Below the pieces are notes generated by a model. That model was not told the origin of the DNA. It worked only from the letters and a program-made list of their open reading frames with translations, and made no database searches. This document shows, in pieces, positions 36,571 through 42,829 of a stretch of 64,000 bases of DNA; the first letter of the stretch is position 1; every line of letters starts with the position of its first letter. Origin of the DNA: Sphingomonas sp. JC676 (GTDB lineage Bacteria; Pseudomonadota; Alphaproteobacteria; Sphingomonadales; Sphingomonadaceae); contig NZ_JACTGR010000001.1 of the NCBI RefSeq assembly GCF_014489075.1, positions 1,116,001-1,180,000 of the forward strand, in the 5' to 3' direction. A program made the translations under genes and the position numbers.

Positions 36571-36936
36571 ATGCTTGCGAAGGACGATGACGAGCATCCC
36601 GTGCCGCCCGAGCTGCATGCCACATTTCACAAAATCGCCGATGCCTTCGCGGCGGGAGATTACCTCCTGCGTAATCACGCCATTGGTGGCGTGAGCGCAG
36701 TCGCTCCTTCAACGGCAGAGTCGATTGCCACTAGCATCTCGGCATACGGCGACTGCTTGGCACCCTTGAACCCGTCCACATGGGATCACGCAGTTTATCG
36801 CTGGATGGGTGGCTATTGGCAGTTGTTGATCGACCTGACGACGCAGAGCGAGGAAGTGAGCGACCTGACGCTTCATGCCAAGCTCCACGACGCAGAACCA
36901 CCGACACTAGAAATCGAGTCTGTTCATGTCCCCTGA
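36571..36936 (+). CDS. small hypothetical protein, possibly DUF7668-like
   Basis: A 121-residue protein starting MLAKDDDEHPVPPELHATFHKIADAFAAGDYLLRNH, with GAAGG upstream of the ATG. The pattern PVPPELHxxxHKIADAFAAGDY reminds me of DUF7668, a small family near immunity genes, but this is weak. It is acidic and soluble with a conserved-looking WDHAVYRWMGGYWQLLIDLTT. It is flanked by two copies of a 14-base repeat, so it may be an exchangeable cassette. Confidence 0.6.
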   Translation: MLAKDDDEHPVPPELHATFHKIADAFAAGDYLLRNHAIGGVSAVAPSTAESIATSISAYGDCLAPLNPSTWDHAVYRWMGGYWQLLIDLTTQSEEVSDLTLHAKLHDAEPPTLEIESVHVP

Positions 36937-36956
36937 CAAACTATCGCGCCCGAAGG

Positions 36957-36970
36957 GCGCCGGTCCGCAA
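36957..36970 (+). repeat. 14-base repeat, second copy
   Basis: GCGCCGGTCCGCAA, identical to 36488-36501. It lies 20 bases after the stop of the 36571 gene. Confidence 0.6.
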
Positions 36971-37042
36971 TCCACCGAATATACGACGTAGTTACTGACT
37001 CACGCGCCGCACGACGGGCACACCGCCCCCCAATCAACCGGA

Positions 37043-37438
37043 TCATCGCAGAGTGTGTTCGAACGCCCATGCGATCCAGTCAATCGCGCTGCGTCTTCCC
37101 GGCCTTTTTTGCGGCGAAAGCCAAGGCGCCAGCCGCCGATCACCTTCCCTCGCGCGCGCTGTCGCCCAGGCATCACGCCACGGCAGCAACGCGCGTCGGA
37201 TGCGCCCGATGAAGGTCGGCCGCACCCGCATATGCCGATCGAGACCGAGCAGCGCATCAGCGACACGAACCTGCACTTCATCAACGCTGATCCCGCACCG
37301 CCAACCAATTTCGGCGTATGGAAAACTGTCGCGACTGGCGAGCAGGAACACTGTCCGCGTCAGCAGCGGAAGCGTTTCGAGCGCTTCGACGTAGTTACGT
37401 TGCTCGTCGTCCGTCAGCCTTGGCTTATCGTCAGGCAT
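37043..37438 (-). CDS. sigma-70 region 4-like DNA-binding protein
   Basis: A 131-residue protein. Residues 12-60 (NYVEALETLPLLTRTVFLLASRDSFPYAEIGWRCGISVDEVQVRVADALLGL) look like sigma region 4: the helix LPLLTRTVFLLASRD, then a helix-turn-helix. No region 2 is present, so it cannot be a full sigma factor by itself. The C-terminus is basic with WLSPQKRPGRRSAIDWIAWAFEHTLR. ATG at 37438 overlaps the upstream gene's stop by eight bases, so the two are coupled. Confidence 0.65.
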   Translation of the reverse strand: MPDDKPRLTDDEQRNYVEALETLPLLTRTVFLLASRDSFPYAEIGWRCGISVDEVQVRVADALLGLDRHMRVRPTFIGRIRRALLPWRDAWATARAREGDRRLAPWLSPQKRPGRRSAIDWIAWAFEHTLR

Positions 37439-38027
37439 GCCGAGCGTTCCACCCACGCGGGCGGGAATGGCCGGTCACATGATGCACATGATCGAGCAAC
37501 ACGCGGGTTAGGCTCCGAGTTTGCTCCGGCATGAAGGGCAGGTCTTCGACCTGTTCGGGTCGCTGCGGGATGCGCCACTTGCTATACGGAGAGAGGATCG
37601 CTGCCAGCAGGTCGAACTCGGCTGACTGGAAGCCGAAGCCGCTTGCATTGGCGTAGGCGAGCGACCTCGCGACATTGAGGCCGACATGGCGGGCGCACCA
37701 TTGATCGGTAAACCCGACATCGAACAGATGCGAACTCAACCCTAACTGAAGGACGATGCCGGTCTGGTAAAGCCTATCGTGCTGATCCCCGACGGTCCCC
37801 TTCTCTATTCCCAAAAAGAAGCTCTCGGCGTTGTGATAGCGAAACCGGCTGTCGCGGCGCCCGGCACGAGTCCGTCCAAGCACGACAGGTTCGTCGTGAT
37901 AAGGCAAAGCCGCAATGGCCGCATCCCAAGGCGACGCGGCCATGCTTCCCGGCAACGTCGCGATCGGCGCGACCGAGAGCACCTTAAGCAGCGAGCGCCG
38001 CGATGTGGCGTAACCGATATCGGCCAT
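37431..38027 (-). CDS. Tat-signal hypothetical protein
   Basis: A 198-residue protein starting MADIGYATSRRSLLKVLSVAPIATLPGSMAAS; SRRSLLK followed by a hydrophobic stretch is a twin-arginine export signal. The mature part (YHDEPVVLGRTRAGRRDSRF, LAYANASGFGFQSAEFDLLAAILSPYSKW) has no motif I know. ATG at 38027 is chosen because GGAG lies six bases upstream; an ATG at 38033 is too close to it. The gene overlaps the following sigma-like gene, and its upstream region has three copies of an ACCGATATCGG motif. Confidence 0.65.
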   Translation of the reverse strand: MADIGYATSRRSLLKVLSVAPIATLPGSMAASPWDAAIAALPYHDEPVVLGRTRAGRRDSRFRYHNAESFFLGIEKGTVGDQHDRLYQTGIVLQLGLSSHLFDVGFTDQWCARHVGLNVARSLAYANASGFGFQSAEFDLLAAILSPYSKWRIPQRPEQVEDLPFMPEQTRSLTRVLLDHVHHVTGHSRPRGWNARHA

Positions 38028-38163
38028 ATGCATCTCCGCTTTCTCATCCGTCGCGATTCGGAGCTGCACCCGCCAAGAGGCAGGTCGACTTTCGCGCCAG
38101 CATTAACCGATATCGGTTATGAGGCAGATGATCGTTCAAGGTCAATAACCGATATCGGTTATT
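38011..38163. promoter_or_regulatory. cluster of TAACCGATATCGGTTA palindromes
   Basis: Perfect palindromes lie at 38104-38119 (16 bases) and 38144-38163 (20 bases, AATAACCGAT and its mirror), centres 42 bases apart, that is four helical turns. A partial copy, TAACCGATATCGG, is at 38011-38023 at the start of the Tat-signal gene. They fill the divergent region between that gene and the small ribbon-helix-helix gene, so they are likely operators, plausibly for that regulator. Confidence 0.7.
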
Positions 38164-38207
38164 CGGGTTTCGATTGCGCGCCCTTCTTCGTCGGATAGGG
38201 ATCGCGT

Positions 38208-38369
38208 ATGGGACGGCCGCCACTCGGAGTGAAATCGACGGTAGTTCGCCTGCCGCAAGGTTTGGGCGAGCGGATCGATGCGCTGGTCGGAAAACAGAAA
38301 CGGGCATCCTTCATCCGTGAAGCGGTCGAAAAAGAGGTCGCTCGGCTGGAGAAAATCCGCGCCGGATAA
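38208..38369 (+). CDS. 53-aa ribbon-helix-helix (CopG/Arc-type) regulator
   Basis: A short gene, ATG 38208 to TAA 38369, with AGGG eight bases upstream. The protein starts MGRPPLGVKSTVVRLPQGLGERID and continues ALVGKQKRASFIREAVEKEVARLEKIRAG. The strand STVVRLP followed by helices with a G-x-R/K turn and FIREAVEKE is the ribbon-helix-helix fold of small dimeric repressors such as CopG and antitoxins. It faces the palindromes upstream, which it may bind to control itself and the Tat/sigma-like pair. No toxin gene follows. Confidence 0.75.
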   Translation: MGRPPLGVKSTVVRLPQGLGERIDALVGKQKRASFIREAVEKEVARLEKIRAG

Positions 38370-38974
38370 GTTAGCCTCGATCCCCGAGGTCATTTGCGGA
38401 TAGCGAGGCCCACCCCAACCCAGTTCGAGTGCCGGAGGCAAAACGCCGCGACGCGGTAGCGGCGCGTCCGCAGCAACACCGCGCCAGCGGTGCCGCTCCG
38501 CAGGAGCCCACAAATGCCGCTCTCTCGAAGCCGGATGGCCGGCGCGGCGGCGTGCGCGCGCAACCGTGCGCCAGCCGCCGCCGCGTCCTCCGACCGGATC
38601 GAGCGCGCCACGCGGAAAACAAGAGCGCTGCGGACCCTGGCGGCTTCGCAGAAGCCGGCCAGAGCACGCGCATCCGATATCGCGTTCTCTGCCCGGCAGC
38701 GCCGGGGCCTACGTCATGCGATCGTCACCCGAATGGGCCGAGTCGCGCAGCGACTCGGGGCCGCGATTCGCGGCCTAAAGCGCGGTCACGCGAAGCGTGG
38801 GACGCCGTGGGACAACACCGTGAAAATCGGGCTCCTACTCAATCCTACCCTAGACACGCCAAGTACCGCCCAGGCCCCTACAGGCACCAGAGAGGCCCTT
38901 TTCTCGCCGATGAAATTCTGTCCAACTTACCCCGGGGAGCACCACGCTGACGCACAGGATCTAAGGTGATGCCA
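38370..38974. other. gene-poor stretch
   Basis: About 600 bases between the ribbon-helix-helix gene and the AlpA-like gene. Open frames exist on both strands, but their products are Arg/Pro/Ala-rich and low-complexity as expected from GC-rich non-coding DNA, and none has a convincing ribosome site. A decayed gene cannot be excluded. Confidence 0.5.
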
Positions 38975-39187
38975 ATGCAAACCGACCACGACCGTATCCT
39001 CCGGATCAAGACGGTACTCGAAAGGACCGGCCTCAGCCGCTCGACGATGTACCGCAAGATGCAAAACGGCACGTTCCCCAAGAATGTCCAGATCAGCGAA
39101 CGCTGCGCCGGCTGGCGTGAGTCAGCGGTCAGCGCCTGGCTTCACAACCCGATGTTCTACAGCGCCGATGACCAACCGCCAGGGTGA
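38975..39187 (+). CDS. AlpA-family regulator / putative excisionase
   Basis: A 70-residue protein (MQTDHDRILRIKTVLERTGLSRSTMYRKMQNGTFPKNVQISERCAGWRESAVSAWL). This is the AlpA-type MerR-like helix-turn-helix: R-I-K-x-V-L-E-x-T-G-L-S-R-S-T-x-Y, a G-x-F-P wing, and W-R-E-S. Such proteins control integrase genes and act as excision factors for P4-like elements. ATG at 38975 is chosen because AAGG lies eight bases upstream; two in-frame starts lie within nine bases. Confidence 0.88.
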   Translation: MQTDHDRILRIKTVLERTGLSRSTMYRKMQNGTFPKNVQISERCAGWRESAVSAWLHNPMFYSADDQPPG

Positions 39188-39544
39188 CCGGTTCGCGCCC
39201 CAATTGCAGCCAATAAGCACTACACAGTAACTCCCCTAAAGCGGCCGCAGGTTCGGCTGGATTGCGCCTGATGCAGCTGACCTCCCGCTGGACCATTGAT
39301 TGCTGCGAGCAGTTGGCATACAGGCGACCGCACTGTTTCTCGAACCTAGGAAAGGAGTGAGCACATGCGAACCGCAACCGCACCCGTCATCACTCCCTAT
39401 TTCCGAGTTCAGGAACATATCACATGGGCAAGTCCCTTGCGGGTGACTGCGGTCGCCTGACCCTTTTTCGCGGCCGTTGGGCCGCGCCAATTTCCAATAT
39501 TGTTCGTCTGACGACTGGCGCTTCCACTTTGAGGGAGGTTCGCC
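39188..39544. other. intergenic region before the RNA-repair operon
   Basis: 357 bases with no convincing gene. It holds one copy of CGCCCCAATTGCAG (39196-39209, repeated at 41802-41815) and a hairpin CGCGGCC-GTTG-GGCCGCG at 39469-39486 just after a T run. The hairpin sits 58 bases before the operon start and could affect its expression. Confidence 0.5.
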
Positions 39545-40048
39545 ATGCGCGCTGACATGTTCAAGATCATTGTCGAGCGTCCCCGCTGGGGCGCTGGGCA
39601 TGCGCCTCCCGTAAAACTCAAGAAGGACAAGAACGACTTCAAGCAAATCGGCCTCAAGCGGCACGCGAAGGAGCAAGCCGCGTACACGAAATCGCTCAAC
39701 GAGAATCTCGCGCCGCTCGTCCGCTTCATCCAGCGGCGGGTGGGGCGGCGCTGGGACGATGTGTTCAGCGAAATCTGCGAGCATCTCGACACTGGCAGCA
39801 CCGTGAAGATGCATGTCCGCCAGCATCTGCGCGATTTCGTGCTGTTCGGGGTCTCGCGCGGACGGCACGGCGAATTGCTCCGCGAGGGGCACATTCTGCG
39901 TCCCGACCGCCGCAATTGCCGTGGCCGTGAATTCTATGTCGATCCCCGTGACGGGGTGTTGAAGGACCGCGTGTGGTTCTGGCGCGATCAGGGCGAGATC
40001 GTCGCGCCGGGCAAACGGCACCTCGGATGGAAGGATGCTGCACGATGA
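39545..40048 (+). CDS. hypothetical protein coupled to rtcB-prfH
   Basis: A 167-residue basic protein, MRADMFKIIVERPRWGAGHAPPVKLKKDKNDFKQIGLKRH at the start, with a strong GAGGGAGG site before the ATG. The middle RRVGRRWDDVFSEICEHLDTGSTVKMHVRQHLRDFV looks conserved. It is small, Lys/Arg-rich and His-rich, which would suit RNA or ribosome binding. No enzyme motif is recognised. It overlaps rtcB by four bases, so it belongs to the same RNA-repair operon; I recall similar proteins next to rtcB-prfH elsewhere but no known function. Confidence 0.75.
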   Translation: MRADMFKIIVERPRWGAGHAPPVKLKKDKNDFKQIGLKRHAKEQAAYTKSLNENLAPLVRFIQRRVGRRWDDVFSEICEHLDTGSTVKMHVRQHLRDFVLFGVSRGRHGELLREGHILRPDRRNCRGREFYVDPRDGVLKDRVWFWRDQGEIVAPGKRHLGWKDAAR

Positions 40049-41115
40049 CCGGCGCAACCATCCACATCGTCGCCTCGCCCGAGAGCTGGATCGAGCAGGC
40101 GGCCGTGGACCAGCTCCACCAGACGGCGCGGCTCGAAGGCATCGACCGCATCGTCGGCCTGCCAGACCTCCACGCCGGCCGCGGCATCGCGGTGGGCGCG
40201 GCATTCTGGTCGCCCAGCCATGTCTATCCGCACCTTGTCGGCAGCGACATCGGCTGCGGGATGGGCTTGTGGCGCGTGGCCATACCGCTGCGCAAGTTCC
40301 GGCTGGACGCGGCCGAGCGCAAGCTGCGGGGCTTGGAGGAGCCTTGGCTGGGCGATCATGCCGCGCGCCTGGCCGAGGCCGGACTATCTCCCGACCTAGT
40401 CGGTGAAGCGCTCGGCACGATCGGCGGTGGCAACCATTTCGCCGAACTGCTTCGGGTCGAGACGCTGCACGGGGATACGGAAGTCGATCCAGCGGCGCTC
40501 TACCTGATGGTGCACAGCGGTTCGCGCGGGCTGGGCCACGCAATCCTCGAGCGGCATCTGGCCCGGCACAATGTCTTGGGTCTGATCGCCGGCGAGGAAG
40601 CGTGCTCCCGCTATCTGGCCGCGCATGACGATGCGATGGCCTGGGCCGTGCTCAACCGCGAACTGATCGCCGAGCGCTTCCTCGATCGGCTCGGCACCAC
40701 TGGCGAACGGATGCTCGACATTTGCCACAACAGCGTCACGCCGCATCGCGGCGGCTGGCTGCACCGCAAGGGCGCGGCACCGGCGGACAACGGGCTGGTG
40801 GTGGTTCCCGGATCGCGCGGAGAGATGACCTATCTCGTCCGTCCCCGGCTGGAGCGGGCGGACGAGGCGCTGCATTCGCTGGCCCACGGCGCTGGCCGCA
40901 AATGGAGCCGCAGCGAGGCTAAGGACAAGCTTGTCCGACGCTTTAGCATCGCCGATCTGGAGCGCACCAAGCTCGGGAGTCGCGTGATCTGCGAGGAGGC
41001 GCCACAGGCGTACAAGGATATCCACCAAGTCGTGCGCGATCTTGAGCAGGCGGGGCTGATCGACCTGATCGCCACCCTACGCCCGCTCCTTACCTATAAG
41101 ACGAGGCGCGCATGA
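40045..41115 (+). CDS. rtcB: RNA-splicing ligase RtcB
   Basis: A 356-residue RNA ligase that joins 2',3'-cyclic-phosphate (or 3'-phosphate) and 5'-OH ends using GTP and Mn2+. Conserved metal and nucleotide residues are visible: LPDLHAGRGIAVGAA, GSDIGCGM (Mn-binding Cys), GTIGGGNHFAEL (Asn-His), HSGSRGLGH, ICHNSVTPH, and the guanylated His in LAHGAGRKWSRSEA. It is shorter than the tRNA-type RtcB (about 400), typical of the copy encoded with prfH. It overlaps its neighbours by four bases on both sides. Confidence 0.95.
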   Translation: MTGATIHIVASPESWIEQAAVDQLHQTARLEGIDRIVGLPDLHAGRGIAVGAAFWSPSHVYPHLVGSDIGCGMGLWRVAIPLRKFRLDAAERKLRGLEEPWLGDHAARLAEAGLSPDLVGEALGTIGGGNHFAELLRVETLHGDTEVDPAALYLMVHSGSRGLGHAILERHLARHNVLGLIAGEEACSRYLAAHDDAMAWAVLNRELIAERFLDRLGTTGERMLDICHNSVTPHRGGWLHRKGAAPADNGLVVVPGSRGEMTYLVRPRLERADEALHSLAHGAGRKWSRSEAKDKLVRRFSIADLERTKLGSRVICEEAPQAYKDIHQVVRDLEQAGLIDLIATLRPLLTYKTRRA

Positions 41116-41729
41116 CCGAAATCATTCTGCATCTGTCCTCTGGGCAGGGACCGCGGGAATGCGAATGGGTGGTTACCGAATTGGCACATGCCCTTTGCCG
41201 CGAAGGTACGGCGGCGGGGCTGGCATGTGATCTGGTCGAGCCAATAACCGGGCCCGTCGCATCGGCGCTGCTGCGTCTATCGGGGGCGGAGGCCGAAGGG
41301 TTCGCCTCGGCTTGTATCGGCACGGTTCGTTGGGTCGGCACCAGTCCGTTCCGACCGCTGCACAAGCGCCACAACTGGTTTGTCGGGGTGCAACGCATTT
41401 CGGCGGATGCGGAGACGCCTGAGCTGCGCGACGAAGACATTCGCTATCAGACGCTCCGCGCCTCGGGACCGGGCGGACAGCATGTCAACAAGACCGACAG
41501 CGCCGTCCGCGCGACCCATCTGCCCACCGGTCTCGCGACGCTATCGCAGGATCAACGTTCGCAACTCGCCAACAAGAAAATCGCACGGCTGAAGCTGGCG
41601 ATGCTGCTCGACGATCGGCGCCGCGCGGACGAGGCCGGAGGCAAGCGGGCACTGTGGGACCAGAACCGCGAAATCGAACGTGGCAACGCGGTGCGGACGT
41701 ACGAGGGACAGCGGTTCCGGCGTCGCTAG
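41112..41729 (+). CDS. prfH: peptide chain release factor homolog PrfH
   Basis: A 205-residue class I release-factor-like protein. The peptidyl-hydrolysis motif is ASGPGGQHVNKTDSAVRATHLPTG, with GGQ at about residue 124. It lacks the codon-recognition domain of RF1/RF2. PrfH proteins encoded with RtcB are reported to release peptides from ribosomes whose 16S RNA was cut in the decoding centre so that RtcB can reseal the RNA. The four-base overlap with rtcB supports joint function. Confidence 0.93.
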   Translation: MTEIILHLSSGQGPRECEWVVTELAHALCREGTAAGLACDLVEPITGPVASALLRLSGAEAEGFASACIGTVRWVGTSPFRPLHKRHNWFVGVQRISADAETPELRDEDIRYQTLRASGPGGQHVNKTDSAVRATHLPTGLATLSQDQRSQLANKKIARLKLAMLLDDRRRADEAGGKRALWDQNREIERGNAVRTYEGQRFRRR

Positions 41730-41866
41730 CGGACGACAGGTTGTACTTAGGCGAACGGCAGCTTGCGCGGCATCAATGCCCCGAAGCTGCCGTCCCGCTC
41801 ACGCCCCAATTGCAGACATTCCGGCAAACAGACTATCGTGCCGCGAATGGTCGAACGGAGCCAATA

Positions 41867-42103
41867 ATGGGCAAGAGACAAAAAAAGAAGCTCAGGGCGG
41901 CAACGAACCCTTCTTCCAAGGGGTTCAGTCTGGACAGGGGCCGCGATTATTTCGTGATTGCTCTCGTCGTTCTCCCAATCATGGTGGGGGTGTCCGCAGC
42001 CGCTGGTGCCTCAGTTTCGCTTCCCGGTGCGCTCGCCTTCGTAATTTGCTTTTCGGTTTTAGCTGGGGTCATAGGGTCGTTCACTGACAACGTCGGGTTC
42101 TAA
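41867..42103 (+). CDS. small membrane protein
   Basis: A 78-residue protein beginning MGKRQKKKLRAATNPSSKGFSLDRGRDYF, very basic, then two hydrophobic segments (VIALVVLPIMVGVSAAAGASV and LPGALAFVICFSVLAGVIG). GGAG lies seven bases before the ATG. Two membrane helices with a cytoplasmic basic N-terminus are predicted. Function unknown; it follows prfH by 137 bases and may be separate from that operon. Confidence 0.65.
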   Translation: MGKRQKKKLRAATNPSSKGFSLDRGRDYFVIALVVLPIMVGVSAAAGASVSLPGALAFVICFSVLAGVIGSFTDNVGF

Positions 42104-42222
42104 AACTTGCATTGGCGGATGGCGGCCTTCCACTGAAAATCAGCCGTCGCGGCGCCTTTGCCGCCCGCCTGATAGCGGTCAGGCGGGTAACGACCCAATA
42201 GCGGACAGCGCAACTAGCGTGC

Positions 42223-42606
42223 ATGGTGCGGACCATGCTCGGCTGGTTACGCAAAAAGTTCGCGAGTCCCTCGCCCCTCACGTTGTGGAGTGTCAGGTTC
42301 CTTGATGGCGATATCGTTACCAGCGATGGTCATGGAACCGAACGAAAGATGCCCCTTCATGAGCTACGGCGGGTTGTAGTTGCCACCGACGATAGCGGCC
42401 CTTGGGGGGCAGACGTCGTATTCCTGCTGTATTCGGACAAAGCTGACCCTGCTGGCATGTTTCCGCTTGAGGCGGCCGGACGGGACAACTTCATCGAGTG
42501 GATGAGTGCGCAGTCAGGCTTTCAAGATCGCGAATTGGCCAAGGCAATGGGATCGACGCAGGTCGCGAGGTTCGAGGTCTTGGCTGTCGAGCCGAATGGC
42601 AGCTAA
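42223..42606 (+). CDS. conserved small hypothetical protein
   Basis: A 127-residue soluble protein (WSVRFLDGDIVTSDGHGTERKMPLHELRRVVVATDDSGPWGADVVFLLYSD, MFPLEAAGRDNFIEWMSAQSGF, AMGSTQVARFEVLAVEP). The order of strands and the GPWGADVxFLL segment look like a small widespread family of unknown function, perhaps immunity-type. ATG at 42223 is used; a second ATG at 42235 is possible. It is the last gene of the island, 165 bases before attR. Confidence 0.65.
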   Translation: MVRTMLGWLRKKFASPSPLTLWSVRFLDGDIVTSDGHGTERKMPLHELRRVVVATDDSGPWGADVVFLLYSDKADPAGMFPLEAAGRDNFIEWMSAQSGFQDRELAKAMGSTQVARFEVLAVEPNGS

Positions 42607-42688
42607 GCACCCAACCTCGGTCACTGTCCAGCACGGTTGCGACCGCCGGCCCATCATCTCAATCGGACGCAATAAATCTCATAAGAGC

Positions 42689-42705
42689 GATGGTATTTGC
42701 GATGG
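42689..42705 (+). repeat. right arm-type motif, candidate integrase site
   Basis: GATGGTATTTGCGATGG, 15 of 17 identical to 21807-21823 near the left end, in the same orientation. It lies 65 bases inside attR. A second TGGTAT follows directly. Confidence 0.5.
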
Positions 42706-42770
42706 TATCTGGATTCGACCTAGCAACAATATCATGTGTTTTCTGATACTTGTATAGATTTCCGGGCTAC

Positions 42771-42784
42771 CGTAGGGGTCACCA
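42771..42784 (+). repeat. attR core direct repeat
   Basis: CGTAGGGGTCACCA, identical to the tRNA-Glu 3' end at 21680-21693 but not preceded by a tRNA here. It marks the right end of the island. Confidence 0.88.
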
Positions 42785-42829
42785 GCGAAATCAGGCCCCG
42801 GCGAGCGGCCTGTTGTGGTGTCGCGAATT

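Larger units (their letters stand above)
21680..42784. mobile_element. 21.1-kb integrative mobilizable island in tRNA-Glu
   Basis: The element is bounded by the 14-base direct repeat CGTAGGGGTCACCA, the left copy being the tRNA 3' end. Inside the left edge is a P4-type tyrosine integrase; towards the right is an AlpA-like regulator. A MOBQ/Ti-type relaxase gene, traC, traD and a recognisable oriT make it mobilizable, while no type IV secretion genes are present. Cargo includes an abortive-infection gene, SIR2-APAZ/short Argonaute, an Ec67-like retron, immunity-like genes and RtcB/PrfH RNA repair. The flanks are ordinary chromosomal genes. Confidence 0.88.

Noticed and set aside
38429..38969. 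Two overlapping + frames of 160-173 codons in the gene-poor stretch
   Set aside because: Both give low-complexity Arg/Ala/Pro products, compete with frames on the other strand, and lack ribosome sites.
39236..40543. A 435-codon reverse frame near the RNA-repair operon
   Set aside because: It is antisense to rtcB and the upstream gene, Arg/Pro-rich, and has no ribosome site or domain.
21694..42770. Search for a CRISPR array or cas genes in the island
   Set aside because: No regularly spaced repeats and no Cas motifs were seen; the repeats present are scattered and short.
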